The position numbers and the translations under genes are program-made. 50,440 nucleotides of DNA from Sphingomonas sp. SCN 67-18 (GTDB lineage: Bacteria; Pseudomonadota; Alphaproteobacteria; Sphingomonadales; Sphingomonadaceae), in the NCBI RefSeq assembly GCF_001724715.1, contig NZ_MEFG01000023.1, positions 1 to 50,440 on the forward strand. The letters run 5' to 3'. Below the pieces are notes generated by a model. That model saw nothing but the letters and a program-made list of their open reading frames with translations, searched no databases and was not told the DNA's origin. Positions 8,760 to 19,728 of the stretch are shown in pieces (positions within the stretch are counted from its first letter, which is position 1; each line of letters starts with the position of its first letter).

Positions 8760-10726
8760 CCCGGCTGCGCCTTGCCCAGATAGGTGGAGAGCGGCGTGCG
8801 AGAGCGGTTGCGCGACCGTTCCGGGTTCAGCAGATCGTAGACCACCGCATTTTCCAGCACCCGCTGCACATAATTGCGGGTCTCGAACAGCGGGATCGCC
8901 TCGATCCACAGCAGCACGTCGGTATCCGCCAGCCGGGGATCGCCGTTGGAGCGCAGCCATTTGTTCACATTGCCGGGCCCGGCATTATAAGCCGCCACCG
9001 CCAGCGGATAGCTGCCGCCGAAATAATCGAGCATCCGCTGGAAATAGGATGAGCCGAGCTGGATGTTATAGACGGTGTCAACCGTCAGCGCGTCCGGCCG
9101 GTAGGTCATGCCTAGCCGCCCGGCCACCTCCCGCGCGGTGCCGGGCATCAGCTGCATCAGCCCGCGCGCGCCGGCATGGCTTATCGCCGCCCGGTCGAAT
9201 TGGCTCTCCTGGCGCGCGATCGCGTGGATCATCGTCCATCTTGAAAGATGCTCGTCGGGCACGCGCACGGCGGGGAAGCCGGTGCTGACATAGTCGCTCA
9301 GCCCGTCCTGGCGGGCCACGCGGCCCACCATCACCGCCAGGTCGGGCCGGCCCATGCTGGCGGCGAGTTCGGCGGCGAGGACATGGTCGACATCGGTTTC
9401 GACGCTGGCGGAAATGGCGCGGACGAACTGTGTCTGGTTCTGCCAGTCGCCCTGCCGACCCAGCAGGCGCGCGGCGCGCACCACCTCGCGATTGTTGAAG
9501 GCGGTGCGCTGCGCCGCGCTGATCGGAATGGCGGCGGGGCGGCCCGGCGTTGGAATGGGCCGCCCGAGCCGCTCCAGTGCGAGCTGGCCGTAAAACTGGT
9601 CGCTGTGCCGGGCCGCGCCTTCGAAATAGCGCCGGGCCTCCTCGGCGCGCCCGGCCGCATGGGCGGCGCGCCCGGCCCAGTAATCGCCCTTCGACTGGGT
9701 CTGGGGGGAGCGCGCGGCGCGGGCGTAGCGATCGAACATGGCGATGGCGTCGGCCGGGCGGCGCAACTGGTTGAGCGCGGCGGTGCCGGCCAGCCAGACG
9801 AGGCTGGTATAATCGTCCCGTTCCCCGATCGGGCGGTCGCGCACGTCGGTGCCGGGCAGATAGGCGTCGTCGACCTGCCGGGCGATGTCGTAGGCGAGCG
9901 TCCACTGGCCGTCGGTGGCCGCCGCCCGGGCGTTGCCGAGCAGCGCCTCATACCATTTTTCCGCGTCCCCCGGCCTGCTGGCGAGCCTGCGCGGCCCCGC
10001 CAGCAGCGCGCGGGCGGAGGCGAGCTGGGCGGTGGAGACCAGCCATGTCGCCCGATCCGCGATATAGCCCGCATCCGTCATGCCGGCGGCGATGGTGGCC
10101 GAAGCCTTTGCCGCCGCGTCTGGCGCCTTGGTCCGCATCGCCAGCCGCGCGTCGAACAGCGCGCGCCGGGCGGGGGAGGTGAGCGGCAGCTGGCGCGCGG
10201 CGGCGGTGGTCGCGCCCGCCCAGAGCAGCCGGTCCATTCGCTCGTCCTGATCGGCGGGGGTGAAGACGCCGCCGAACTGGCTGAGCATCCGCGCCTCGTC
10301 GAGCGGGGCGAGCGCGCCGGACGTCCACGCCTTGCGCGCCGCGACGACCGCTTCCGGCCTGCGGCCCCGTGCGATCAGCGCCTCGGCATAGCGGGCCTGT
10401 CCGGCGTTGCTGAGCGGCGGATAACGATCGAAAAAGGCGACGACCTGAGCCGCGATCATCTTGTCGGGATCGATGGCGCGTTCCGCCACGCGGCGCATCG
10501 CCAGCTCGCCCGGCCAGCCGGGATGGGCGACGAGGAAGCTGGAATAGCTGGAAAAAGGCAGCGCGTCGCTTTGCCGCAAGGCATTCCACTGCGCGACCAC
10601 CGGGGCCAGCGGATCGGGCTGCGCGGTGACCGGCTGAACCAGCGGGCTGGGCGGGGGCGGCGTTTGCGCCACGGAAGCCGACGGCGCGGCGAGCATCAGG
10701 GTGCCGACAAGAAGACGTGTGACCAT
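8756..10726 (-). CDS. slt: Soluble lytic murein transglycosylase
   Basis: Periplasmic enzyme that cleaves the MurNAc-GlcNAc bond of peptidoglycan, forming 1,6-anhydro ends. The start at 10726 gives a signal peptide MVTRLLVGTLMLAAPSASVAQ, then a Pro-rich linker, a long alpha-superhelical U domain (about residues 60-470), and a C-terminal lysozyme-like SLT domain. The catalytic Glu is residue 507 in AIARQESQFDRAAISHAGARGLMQLMP; the conserved YNAGPGNVNKWL lies further on. Length 656, normal for alphaproteobacterial Slt. The frame extends 20 codons upstream, but that would put charged residues before the signal peptide. It is co-transcribed with greB and diverges from dapA. Confidence 0.94.
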   Translation of the reverse strand: MVTRLLVGTLMLAAPSASVAQTPPPPSPLVQPVTAQPDPLAPVVAQWNALRQSDALPFSSYSSFLVAHPGWPGELAMRRVAERAIDPDKMIAAQVVAFFDRYPPLSNAGQARYAEALIARGRRPEAVVAARKAWTSGALAPLDEARMLSQFGGVFTPADQDERMDRLLWAGATTAAARQLPLTSPARRALFDARLAMRTKAPDAAAKASATIAAGMTDAGYIADRATWLVSTAQLASARALLAGPRRLASRPGDAEKWYEALLGNARAAATDGQWTLAYDIARQVDDAYLPGTDVRDRPIGERDDYTSLVWLAGTAALNQLRRPADAIAMFDRYARAARSPQTQSKGDYWAGRAAHAAGRAEEARRYFEGAARHSDQFYGQLALERLGRPIPTPGRPAAIPISAAQRTAFNNREVVRAARLLGRQGDWQNQTQFVRAISASVETDVDHVLAAELAASMGRPDLAVMVGRVARQDGLSDYVSTGFPAVRVPDEHLSRWTMIHAIARQESQFDRAAISHAGARGLMQLMPGTAREVAGRLGMTYRPDALTVDTVYNIQLGSSYFQRMLDYFGGSYPLAVAAYNAGPGNVNKWLRSNGDPRLADTDVLLWIEAIPLFETRNYVQRVLENAVVYDLLNPERSRNRSRTPLSTYLGKAQPG

Positions 10727-10833
10727 GCTGGACACATTAGGGTCTGCGTCCTTATTTGGCGATGAACGGGTGATCGTCTGGCGCATCGTCGGCCTTATGC
10801 CCCGTGGATGCGTCTAGGTGAAGGAGCACAGGC

Positions 10834-11709
10834 ATGTTTTCCGGGTCGATTCCGGCTCTGGTGACCCCGTTTCGGGACGGGGCCATCGACGAACGAACAT
10901 TTCGGGCACTGATTGACTGGCAGATCGAGTCCGGCACGTCGGCGCTGGTCCCGTGCGGCACGACCGGAGAGGCGGCCACGCTGGACATAGACGAGCACCA
11001 CCGGGTGATCGAGATCTGCATCGATCAGGCGGCGGGCCGGGTGCCGGTGATCGCGGGCGCGGGATCGAACGACACGCAGACGGCGCTGCAGCACATGCGC
11101 TTCGCCAAGGATCATGGCGCCGCTGCGGCGCTGGTCGTCGCGCCCTATTACAACCGGCCCAACCAGGACGGCATCCACGCGCATTTCGCCTATCTGGCGG
11201 AACGGTGCGACCTGCCGATCATTGTCTATAACGTGCCCAGCCGGACCGTCACCGACATCAACGTCGATACCATGGCGCGCCTCGCCGCGCTGCCCGGCGT
11301 CGTCGGCGTCAAGGACGCCACCGGGCAGATCAGCCGGGTCACCAGCCACCGGCTGGGCTGCGGGGCGGATTTCGTCCAGCTTTCCGGCAATGACGATACC
11401 GCGCTGGCGTTCAACGCCGCCGGCGGGCGCGGCTGCATTTCCGTGACGGCCAATGTGGCGCCCCGGCTGTGCGCCGAATTTCAGGCGGCAAGCCTTGCGG
11501 GCGACCATGCCGCGGCGATGGCGCTCAACGACCGGCTGTTCCCGCTGCACAATGCGCTGTTCAGCGATGCTTCACCCGGGCCGACCAAATATGCGCTCAA
11601 CCGGTTGCGTCCGGACGTCTCGCCGGAGGTGCGCCTGCCCATGACCCTGCCTTCCGAAGCCAGCCGCCGGGCGGTGGACGCCGCGCTTGCCATCGCCGGA
11701 CTGACTTGA
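10834..11709 (+). CDS. dapA: 4-Hydroxy-tetrahydrodipicolinate synthase
   Basis: First committed step of lysine and diaminopimelate synthesis: condensation of pyruvate with aspartate semialdehyde. A TIM-barrel of 291 residues, the standard length. The Schiff-base lysine is Lys160 in [11 protein letters not shown] and the proton-relay tyrosine is Tyr132 in VYNVPSRT; the substrate-binding [11 protein letters not shown] is near residue 43. A ribosome-binding site AAGGAG precedes the ATG. The stop overlaps the smpB start (TGATG), a linkage common in alphaproteobacteria. Confidence 0.97.
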   Translation: MFSGSIPALVTPFRDGAIDERTFRALIDWQIESGTSALVPCGTTGEAATLDIDEHHRVIEICIDQAAGRVPVIAGAGSNDTQTALQHMRFAKDHGAAAALVVAPYYNRPNQDGIHAHFAYLAERCDLPIIVYNVPSRTVTDINVDTMARLAALPGVVGVKDATGQISRVTSHRLGCGADFVQLSGNDDTALAFNAAGGRGCISVTANVAPRLCAEFQAASLAGDHAAAMALNDRLFPLHNALFSDASPGPTKYALNRLRPDVSPEVRLPMTLPSEASRRAVDAALAIAGLT

Positions 11710-12191
11710 TGGCCCGTCCCAAGCCTGCCGCCTTTGAAAAAGTGAAGACCGTCGCCGAGAACCGGCGCGCGCGGTACGAATATTTCCTCGAGGATTTCTT
11801 CGAGGCGGGCATCGCCCTGACCGGAACGGAAGTGAAATCGCTGCGCTTCGGCGAAGGCTCGATCGCGGAAAGCTATGCCGAGGTGAAGGACAACCAGGTC
11901 TGGCTGGTCAACGCCAACGTGCCCGAATTCAGCCACGGCAACCGCTTCAACCATGAGCCGAAGCGGCCCCGCAAGCTGCTGCTCCACGAGCGCGAGATCG
12001 CCAAGATGCGGGTTGCGGTGGGGCGCGAGGGGATGACGCTGATCCCGCTCTCCATCTATTTCAATCCGCGCGGGCGGGCGAAGGTGGAGCTGGCGCTGGC
12101 CAAGGGCAAGAAGCTGCACGACAAGCGCGAGACGGAAAAGGCCCGCGACTGGAAGCGCGAGCAGGGCCGGCTGATGCGGGATCGCGGCTGA
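11709..12191 (+). CDS. smpB: SsrA (tmRNA)-binding protein SmpB
   Basis: Small basic OB-fold protein that delivers tmRNA to stalled ribosomes for trans-translation. Its 160 residues include the conserved [26 protein letters not shown], the [10 protein letters not shown] region, and the basic C-terminal tail [19 protein letters not shown] that reaches the decoding centre. The ATG at 11709 overlaps the dapA stop, and the SmpB stop overlaps the next start by one base, so dapA-smpB-DUF2062 form one compact operon. tmRNA itself is not in the window. Confidence 0.97.
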   Translation: MARPKPAAFEKVKTVAENRRARYEYFLEDFFEAGIALTGTEVKSLRFGEGSIAESYAEVKDNQVWLVNANVPEFSHGNRFNHEPKRPRKLLLHEREIAKMRVAVGREGMTLIPLSIYFNPRGRAKVELALAKGKKLHDKRETEKARDWKREQGRLMRDRG

Positions 12192-12754
12192 TGCGGATGT
12201 TCGATCGCATCAGCGCATGGAGCGAGCGCAACATGCCCACCCGCGAGACGTTCGAGCGGATCGGCTGGCTGCGGCCCATCGCCCACCGCATCCTGCTGCC
12301 CGAACTGTGGCGTTTCCACAGGCGGTCCGTGCCGCGCGGCGTTGCGCTGGGCGTGATCGTGGGGGTGATGGTGCCGGTGGCGCAGACGATCTTCGCCGCG
12401 CTGTTCGCCCTGCCGGTGCGCGCCAATGTGCCGGTGGCGGCGGTCACCACCTTCATCACTAACCCGCTGACCACGCCGCCGCTTTGGGTGGGGGCTTATT
12501 GGCTTGGCACCCGCATCCTGCGGCTGGAGGCGATCACGCCCACCCATGTGCTGGGCGAAGAGATGCACTCCCAGGCATGGGAGCTGGCGCGCTGGCTGTT
12601 GTCCGACGCCGCGCCGGCCACGGCCGTCGGGCTGGTGGTGATCTCCATCGTCGGCGCGTTGGTCGGCTACGGCCTTGCGGCGCTGTGCTGGCGCTACTGG
12701 ATCGCCCATAAGTGGCGCACGCGGCGGCACGGGCGGAAAGCCGCCCATAACTGA
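12191..12754 (+). CDS. DUF2062 membrane protein
   Basis: A 187-residue inner-membrane protein of the DUF2062 family. The family signature is visible: RRSVPRGVALGVIVGVMVPVAQTIFAALFAL followed by NVPVAAVTTFITNPLTTPPLW. Three to four hydrophobic segments are seen (about residues 55-75, 80-100, 105-120, 150-175), and the C-terminus is strongly basic, so it should face the cytoplasm. The function of this family is not established. It sits one base from the smpB stop. Confidence 0.85.
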   Translation: MRMFDRISAWSERNMPTRETFERIGWLRPIAHRILLPELWRFHRRSVPRGVALGVIVGVMVPVAQTIFAALFALPVRANVPVAAVTTFITNPLTTPPLWVGAYWLGTRILRLEAITPTHVLGEEMHSQAWELARWLLSDAAPATAVGLVVISIVGALVGYGLAALCWRYWIAHKWRTRRHGRKAAHN

Positions 12755-12836
12755 TTGATTGCCGGTCAGAACCGCTTAAGAAGGTGCCATGTCTCTTGCG
12801 AGATTTGGCTCTTCTTCCCCAAAAGGTTCACCGCTC

Positions 12837-14903
12837 ATGAAACCCTTTTCCCTGATCCTGCTGGCATCGACGGTGCTGGCCGGCTGCACCACCGCGACCA
12901 CCGCCCCCCAGCCCGAGGCGATTGCGCCGCCGCCGCCCGTGGAGGCCCCGCCGCCCGCGCCCGCGCCGCAGATCGGTACATTCGGCTTCGACGAGCAGGG
13001 CATGGACCGCGCCGCCAACCCCGGCGACGATTTCGCCCGCTTCGTGGGCGGCAGCTGGCGCGACAAGACGGAGATTCCGGCCGATCGGTCCAGCTTCGGC
13101 ATGTTCCATGTGCTTGACGACCTGTCGAACGAGCGGACCCGCACCATCGTGGAGGCGGCGGCCGGGACGCCGGGGTCCAATATCGGCGATCTCTACGCCA
13201 GCTTCCTGGATGAGAATGCCGCCGAGGCAAAGGGCGTCGCGCCGATCCGGCCGATGCTCGATTCGATCAAGGCGCTCGATTCGCGCCGCGCCGTCGCGGC
13301 GGAATTCGGCAAGCTGATGCGGATCGGCGTGCGCGCCCCGCTGGCCGCGCGCGTGGGCCAGGACGACAAGATTCCCGAGCAATATATCGTTTCCATCTAC
13401 CAGTCCGGGCTCGGCCTGCCCGACCGGGATTATTATCTGAAGGACGACGCCAAGCTGGCGGCGATCCGCACCGAATATGCGGCGCATCTGGCGCGCCTGT
13501 TCGGGCTGGCGGGCGAGCCGAACGGCGCGGCCCGCGCCAAGGCGATCGTCGCCTTCGAAACCGGGCTGGCCAAGGTGCACTGGACCCGCGTCGAGAGCCG
13601 GGACAGCGACAAGACCTATAATAAATGGAGCCGTGCCGATTTCGCCAGGCGCGCCCCCGGGTTCGACTGGGCGGCTTATCTGACCGCCGCCGGGGTCGAC
13701 GGGCAGGCGAGCTACATCGTCGCCCAGCCCAGCGCTGTCACCGGCGAGGCGAAGCTGATCGGCGCGACGCCGCTGCCGGTGCTGCGCGATTATCTGATGG
13801 TGCGCACGCTGGACGGCTATGCGCCCTATCTGTCCAAGGCTTTCGTCGACGAGAATTTCGCCTTCAACGGCACCACCCTGTCCGGCACGCCGCAGAACCG
13901 GCCCCGCTGGAAGCGCGGCGTGGCGCTGGTCACCGCATCGCTGGGCGAGGCGGTGGGCGAGAAATATGTCGCCCAGTATTTCCCGCCGGAATCCAAGGCG
14001 GCGGCTGACGCGCTGGTGAAGAATGTGATCGCGGCGATGGACAACCGGCTGGCCAATCTGGCCTGGATGGCGCCGGAGACCAAGGCCAAGGCCCGCGCCA
14101 AGCTGGCGGCCTTCACGCCCAAGATCGGCTATCCCGACAAGTGGCGGGATTATTCCGCGCTGCAGGTGAAGCGGGACGATCTGGTCGGCAACGTCCAGCG
14201 CGCCCGCGAATTCGACTATCAATATGATCTCGACAAGCTGGGCAAGCCGATCGACCGGGGCGAATGGTTCATGACGCCGATGACGGTCAACGCCTACGCC
14301 AATCCGACGATGAACGAGATCGTCTTTCCCGCCGCCATCCTGCAGCCGCCCTTTTTCGACGCCCATGCCGACGCTGCGGTCAATTATGGCGGCATCGGCG
14401 CCGTCATCGGCCATGAGATCAGCCATCATTTCGACGATCAGGGCCGCAAATATGATATCGACGGCAAGCTGACCGACTGGTGGACGGCGGACGACGTGAA
14501 GCGGTTCGACGCGCTGACCGACAAGCTGGTCAAGCAATATGACGCCTATGAGCCGCTGCCCGGCCTGCACGTGCAGGGCGCGCTGACGCTGGGCGAGAAT
14601 ATCGCCGATCTGGCCGGGATGACGGTTGCCTATGATGCGTACAAGCTGTCGCTGGGCGGCAAGGACGCGCCGGTGATCGACGGCTTCACCGGCGACCAGC
14701 GCTTCTACCTGGGCTGGGGGCAGGTGTGGCGCAGCAAATATCGCGAGGCCCAGCTGCGCCAGCAGTTGCTGACCGATCCGCATTCGCCCGGCGAGCAGCG
14801 GACTTCGGTCGTCCGCAACCTCGACCCGTGGTATGCGGCCTTCTCCCCCGCGCCGACGTCCAAGCTCTATCTTGCACCGGACGATCGCGTTCGCATCTGG
14901 TGA
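12837..14903 (+). CDS. M13-family zinc metallopeptidase lipoprotein
   Basis: Neprilysin/PepO-like endopeptidase. From the ATG at 12837 the N-terminus MKPFSLILLASTVLAGC is a lipoprotein signal with Cys17, followed by a Pro/Ala linker. The catalytic zinc site is HEISH with His526, Glu527 and His530; the third ligand is Glu587 in GENIADLAGM, with Asp591 supporting. The C-terminal NLDPWYAAF and LYLAPDDRVRIW are typical of M13 endings. Length 688 is normal. An upstream ATG at 12789 is in frame but would disrupt the signal. It probably cleaves short peptides in the periplasm or at the outer membrane; substrate unknown. Confidence 0.92.
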   Translation: MKPFSLILLASTVLAGCTTATTAPQPEAIAPPPPVEAPPPAPAPQIGTFGFDEQGMDRAANPGDDFARFVGGSWRDKTEIPADRSSFGMFHVLDDLSNERTRTIVEAAAGTPGSNIGDLYASFLDENAAEAKGVAPIRPMLDSIKALDSRRAVAAEFGKLMRIGVRAPLAARVGQDDKIPEQYIVSIYQSGLGLPDRDYYLKDDAKLAAIRTEYAAHLARLFGLAGEPNGAARAKAIVAFETGLAKVHWTRVESRDSDKTYNKWSRADFARRAPGFDWAAYLTAAGVDGQASYIVAQPSAVTGEAKLIGATPLPVLRDYLMVRTLDGYAPYLSKAFVDENFAFNGTTLSGTPQNRPRWKRGVALVTASLGEAVGEKYVAQYFPPESKAAADALVKNVIAAMDNRLANLAWMAPETKAKARAKLAAFTPKIGYPDKWRDYSALQVKRDDLVGNVQRAREFDYQYDLDKLGKPIDRGEWFMTPMTVNAYANPTMNEIVFPAAILQPPFFDAHADAAVNYGGIGAVIGHEISHHFDDQGRKYDIDGKLTDWWTADDVKRFDALTDKLVKQYDAYEPLPGLHVQGALTLGENIADLAGMTVAYDAYKLSLGGKDAPVIDGFTGDQRFYLGWGQVWRSKYREAQLRQQLLTDPHSPGEQRTSVVRNLDPWYAAFSPAPTSKLYLAPDDRVRIW

Positions 14904-14927
14904 ATGCCTTGACGGGGTGATGGGCGG

Positions 14928-17366
14928 ATGGGCAAGGCTGTGGACGACATGGCCACCCATCTGCCCACGCCGCTGATCGCAAGCCGCCTGCCGGGGGCGT
15001 CGCCGACAGGTGCCGCCGGCAACGGGCGGGCGCTGCTGGCCGCGACGATGGCGGGCGGCGTGGCCTCCGCGCTGCTGTTGTTGTGGGCGCTGGGCAGCCT
15101 GGCGATCGCGGCCGGATTTTTCGCGACATTTCTTGCCGCGGCGACCTTGCTGCTGCTGTTCCGCAGGCTCTATCCGCCGGCGCCGGCGGAAGCGGCCACG
15201 GCGGACTGGGCGCTGACCCGCGAAGCCGCCGAGAGCGAGGGCGTGGCCGTGGCCATCACCGACCGCGCCGGACGGCTGGTGTGCGCCAACGATCTATACG
15301 GCGTGTGGTTCGACGGTTTCGCCACGCCGCCCGCCCTGCCGATCGGCGATATCGGCGTCGGCCGGCTGACCGCCGCCGGGCGCGCGGCGTGGCGCGACGG
15401 CATCGGCCGGGCTGACCGCATCGTGCGCGACACCATCAAATTGCAGGCGGAGGTGGTGCGCAGCGGCCGGGCCGAGGATTATCTGGTCTGGCGGTTCCGC
15501 CCGGTGATCAGTTTCGACATCGCGGCGGAGGCGCGGCGGCTGGTCAGCGGGCCGGGCGGCGACAGGCTGGGCGAATCCGGGATCATGGCGGTGATGATCG
15601 GCAGCGAGGGGCGGGTGCGGGCCGCCAACCGCGCGTTCAACCTGCGCGCCACCGGCCGGTCCGAGGCGGCGATCGAAGGGCGCGATTTCGTGTCGCTGCT
15701 CAGTTCCGACAGCGATGGCGTGATCCGTTTCGAGCGGGACGGCGCGGGCGGCAATCCGCTGCGGCTGCTGCAGATCCCGCTGGACAGGGAAACGGCGGAC
15801 AGCCCGACGCTGATCTTCCTGATCGATGAGGATATCAGCGCGCGGATAACCGGTGGCGGCAATGCGGCCACCCATATCCAGACGCTGCTTTCCATGCTGC
15901 CCTTCGGCCTGGCGCTGGCGGACCGCGACGGGCGCTTCCTGTTCGTCAACGAAACCTTCGCCCGCGCCGCCGGCATTTCGGGCGGGGTGATGCCCGTCTA
16001 TCCGGGCGACCTCGTGGTGCGCGAGGACAAGGCGGTGGTGGCGGATGCGGTCCGCCGCTTTGCCACCGGCCAGCCTTCCACCGGCGACCTTGCGGTCAGG
16101 CTCAAAAACCGTTCCGACGAGCCGATCGCGCTCAGCGTGGCGGGCGCGCGCGGGCTGGGCGAGGCGGCGGTGCTGCTGTCGATCAAGGATAACAGCGAGG
16201 AATCGCGGCTGAAGCGGCAGGTGGCGCAGGCCATCAAGATGCAGGCGGTGGGCCAGCTCGCCGGCGGCGTGGCGCATGATTTCAACAATATCCTGACCGC
16301 GATCATCGGCCATTGCGACCTGATGCTGATGCGCCATACCCCGGGCGACAGCGATTATGACGACATCCAGCAGATCAAGGCCAATTCCAACCGCGCGGCC
16401 AGCCTGACCCGGCAATTGCTCGCCTTTTCCCGCCAGCAGACGTTGCGGCCGCAGATATTGCAGCTGCCCGACGTCATTTCCGAAGTGTTCAACCTGCTGA
16501 AGCGCCTGCTGGGCGAAACGGTGACGCTGGCGGTGAAGCACGGGCGCGATCTGGGCGCGGTGCGGGCCGATCCGGGCCAGCTTGAGCAGGTGATCGTCAA
16601 CCTTGCCGTCAACGCGCGCGATGCGATGGCCGGCGGCGGCACGCTGACCCTGCAGACTTATGCCGTCAGCGCGGCGGACGTGCGGCGGATGGGCAGCGAG
16701 ATCCTGCCGATCGCCGAATATACCGCGCTGCGCGTGACGGACACCGGAACCGGCATTCCGCCAGACCTGCTGCCGAAGATTTTCGAGCCCTTCTTCACCA
16801 CCAAGGAAGTCGGCAAGGGCACCGGGCTTGGCCTGTCCACCGTCTACGGCATCGTCAAGCAATCCGGCGGGTTCATCTTCGCCGATTCCAAGCCGGGGCA
16901 GGGGACCAGCTTCGTCATCTACCTGCCGGTCCACAAGGCGGAGGCAGCGGCGGCCCCGTCCGCGCCCAGGGAGCGGGAGCGGCCGAGCGAATTGTGGGGC
17001 AGCGGCACGATCCTGCTGGTCGAGGACGAGGATATGGTGCGCGCGGTGGCGGAGCGGGCGCTGACCCGCCACGGCTACACCGTGCTCACCGCCGCGCATG
17101 GCGAGGAGGCGCTGGAACTGCTGGGCGATCAGGGGGCGGTCGACCTGCTGATCTCAGACGTCGTCATGCCCACCATGGACGGGCCGACGCTGGTGCGGCA
17201 GGCGCGGCTGAAATTCCCTGACCTGCCGATCCTGTTCATGTCCGGCTATGCCGAGGAGCAGCTGCGCAAATCGATCGATATCGATCGCGTCGCCTTTCTG
17301 CCCAAGCCTTTTTCCGTCCAGCAGCTTGCGGAGGCCGCGCGTGCCGCGCTCGAGCCCCGGCGATAA
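14928..17366 (+). CDS. cckA: Hybrid sensor histidine kinase CckA
   Basis: CckA sits at the top of the alphaproteobacterial CckA-ChpT-CtrA phosphorelay that controls the cell cycle or, in sphingomonads, motility and envelope genes. The protein has two hydrophobic segments (about residues 40-60 and 62-82), PAS-like sensor regions (about 100-200, 215-300 and 310-420), a DHp domain with phospho-acceptor His450 in [14 protein letters not shown], an HATPase domain with [17 protein letters not shown] and [13 protein letters not shown], and a C-terminal receiver with phosphorylated Asp744 in [13 protein letters not shown] and Lys in FLPKPF. The 812-residue length and architecture fit. Alternative start: the ATG at 14949. 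Confidence 0.93.
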   Translation: MGKAVDDMATHLPTPLIASRLPGASPTGAAGNGRALLAATMAGGVASALLLLWALGSLAIAAGFFATFLAAATLLLLFRRLYPPAPAEAATADWALTREAAESEGVAVAITDRAGRLVCANDLYGVWFDGFATPPALPIGDIGVGRLTAAGRAAWRDGIGRADRIVRDTIKLQAEVVRSGRAEDYLVWRFRPVISFDIAAEARRLVSGPGGDRLGESGIMAVMIGSEGRVRAANRAFNLRATGRSEAAIEGRDFVSLLSSDSDGVIRFERDGAGGNPLRLLQIPLDRETADSPTLIFLIDEDISARITGGGNAATHIQTLLSMLPFGLALADRDGRFLFVNETFARAAGISGGVMPVYPGDLVVREDKAVVADAVRRFATGQPSTGDLAVRLKNRSDEPIALSVAGARGLGEAAVLLSIKDNSEESRLKRQVAQAIKMQAVGQLAGGVAHDFNNILTAIIGHCDLMLMRHTPGDSDYDDIQQIKANSNRAASLTRQLLAFSRQQTLRPQILQLPDVISEVFNLLKRLLGETVTLAVKHGRDLGAVRADPGQLEQVIVNLAVNARDAMAGGGTLTLQTYAVSAADVRRMGSEILPIAEYTALRVTDTGTGIPPDLLPKIFEPFFTTKEVGKGTGLGLSTVYGIVKQSGGFIFADSKPGQGTSFVIYLPVHKAEAAAAPSAPRERERPSELWGSGTILLVEDEDMVRAVAERALTRHGYTVLTAAHGEEALELLGDQGAVDLLISDVVMPTMDGPTLVRQARLKFPDLPILFMSGYAEEQLRKSIDIDRVAFLPKPFSVQQLAEAARAALEPRR

Positions 17367-17405
17367 GGTTCTTGCACCGCAATTCCGGGCGGCTAGACAG
17401 CCCGG

Positions 17406-17759
17406 ATGACAGCACCGGCCATATTGATCGTCGAGGACGAACCCCTGATCGCCATGATGCTGGAGGATTTTCTCGACATGCTGGGCTACCGTGTCGCGGG
17501 CACGGCGGACAGCGTCGGCGGCGCGCTCGCGATGGTGGCCGATGGCGGGTTCGACGCGGCCATATTGGACGTCAACCTGCGCGACGGCGAATCCTCCTGG
17601 CCGGTGGCGGACGCGCTTTCGGCCGCGGGCGCGCCCTTCGTCCTCGCCACCGGCGGCAACGATATTGCCCCCGCCCGCCACGAAGACGTGGCCCTGCTCG
17701 CCAAACCTTTCACCATGGACGGGGTGAAAAGCGCGCTGGAACGGCTGCTCGAACGCTAA
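17406..17759 (+). CDS. Single-domain response regulator
   Basis: A lone receiver domain of 117 residues with no output domain. The acidic pocket is Glu10-Asp11, the phosphorylation site Asp55 in AAILDVNLRDGE, the switch Thr82 and the conserved Lys100 in LLAKPF, so it should accept phosphate. It lies 40 bases after cckA on the same strand, which suggests a link with that kinase, but it is not clearly CpdR or DivK by sequence. Proteins of this type often act as phosphate sinks or by protein contacts. Confidence 0.85.
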   Translation: MTAPAILIVEDEPLIAMMLEDFLDMLGYRVAGTADSVGGALAMVADGGFDAAILDVNLRDGESSWPVADALSAAGAPFVLATGGNDIAPARHEDVALLAKPFTMDGVKSALERLLER

Positions 17760-17761
17760 TC

Positions 17762-17776
17762 GTTCCCCTCTTGTTC
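17762..17776. promoter_or_regulatory. LexA-binding site (SOS box) of recA
   Basis: GTTCCCCTCTTGTTC fits the alphaproteobacterial direct-repeat SOS box GTTC-N7-GTTC exactly. It is 74 bases before the recA ATG, where it can cover the promoter. The recA message should therefore be LexA-repressed and damage-induced. Confidence 0.85.
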
Positions 17777-17796
17777 TTGAAGAACACATCGTGTAC

Positions 17797-17829
17797 GAAT
17801 GCGTCACGCGTTGACGCACGGCGCATTCG
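17797..17829 (+). promoter_or_regulatory. Hairpin in the recA leader with two alternative pairings
   Basis: CGAATGCG (17797-17804) pairs with CGCATTCG (17822-17829). Alternatively TGCGTCA (17800-17806) pairs with TGACGCA (17812-17818) around a 5-base loop. The two stems share bases, so they are mutually exclusive. They lie 20 bases before the recA start codon. Confidence 0.5.
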
Positions 17830-17849
17830 ATCTACGAGGGAGCAGGCCC

Positions 17850-18926
<1,077 letters not shown>

Positions 18927-18953
18927 CCCCTCCGTCTTTCGCGTCAAGCACCC

Positions 18954-18988
18954 GAAGGCCCGCCGATACCGGCGGGCCTTCTTGTTTT
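18954..18988 (+). terminator. Rho-independent terminator of recA
   Basis: GAAGGCCCGCC (18954-18964) and GGCGGGCCTTC (18971-18981) form a perfect 11-bp stem with loop GATACC, followed by TTGTTTT. Confidence 0.95.
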
Positions 18989-19101
18989 CGTCGCCTGCCG
19001 CTTGCTGCCTACCGCTTGCCGCCGCCCGCCGGATTACTCCGCTTTCTTCCCGGGCCGACTGCTCCTAAGCTTTGCCGCTTTCGCGACAAGGACATAGCGG
19101 C

Positions 19102-19728
19102 ATGACGATCATCGTCCACCATCTGGAGAACAGCCGGTCGCAGCGCATCCTGTGGATGCTGGAGGAAATGGAGCTTCCCTATGAAGTGAAGCGTTACCAG
19201 CGCAATCCCAAGACCATGCTGGCCCCGCCCGAATTGAAGGCGGTGCATCCGCTGGGCAAATCTCCGCTGATCGAGGATGGCGAGACGGTGCTCGCCGAAA
19301 CCGGCGCCATCGTCGAATATCTGGTAGAGAAGGGGGACGGCGCGCTGGGGCCGCCGCCGCATCGCCAGGCGATCCTGCGCTATCGCCAGTTCCTCCATTA
19401 TGCCGAGGGATCGCTGATGCCGCCCCTTCTGATCATGCTGGTGGTCGGGCGGATGGGGATATTGGGCCGCCCCGCGCGCCCCCGCATCCAGGCGATGATC
19501 GACCAGCATCTCGATTATCTGGAGGGCGAGCTGGCCGACCGGGCGTGGTTCGCCTGCGATGATTTCACCGCCGCCGACATCATGATGAGCTTTCCGCTGG
19601 AGGCGAGCCGCCAGCGCGCGGGCCTCGATTCGCGGCGGCCCAGGCTGATCGACTGGCTGAACCGCATTCATGCGCGGCCGGCCTATCGCGCCGCGCTGGA
19701 GCGGGGAGGGCCTTATGCCTTCGCGTGA
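19102..19728 (+). CDS. Glutathione S-transferase family protein
   Basis: A 208-residue GST with an N-terminal thioredoxin-like domain (MTIIVHHLENSRSQRILWMLEEMELPYEV; HPLGKSPLIEDG carries the cis-Pro, and ETGAIVEYL binds the gamma-glutamyl part) and an all-helical C-terminal domain with FTAADIMMSFPLE. The active-site position near SRSQR suggests a serine-type, beta-like bacterial enzyme. Start at the ATG at 19102. It overlaps the following M24 peptidase gene by 14 bases. The substrate is unknown; detoxification or thiol exchange is likely. Confidence 0.9.
   Translation: MTIIVHHLENSRSQRILWMLEEMELPYEVKRYQRNPKTMLAPPELKAVHPLGKSPLIEDGETVLAETGAIVEYLVEKGDGALGPPPHRQAILRYRQFLHYAEGSLMPPLLIMLVVGRMGILGRPARPRIQAMIDQHLDYLEGELADRAWFACDDFTAADIMMSFPLEASRQRAGLDSRRPRLIDWLNRIHARPAYRAALERGGPYAFA

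Noticed and set aside
12828-14960. 710-codon open frame antisense to the M13 peptidase
   Set aside because: Same reason: no domain, and the sense gene has complete catalytic motifs.
17774-17785. GTTCTTGAAGAAC as a separate palindromic SOS box near recA
   Set aside because: The spacing does not fit either the alphaproteobacterial direct repeat or the E. coli box; the GTTC-N7-GTTC next to it fits exactly and shares one half.
19000-19060. Repeated CCGCTTGC-like words after the recA terminator
   Set aside because: Short, imperfect and only two or three copies; not a CRISPR or tandem array.
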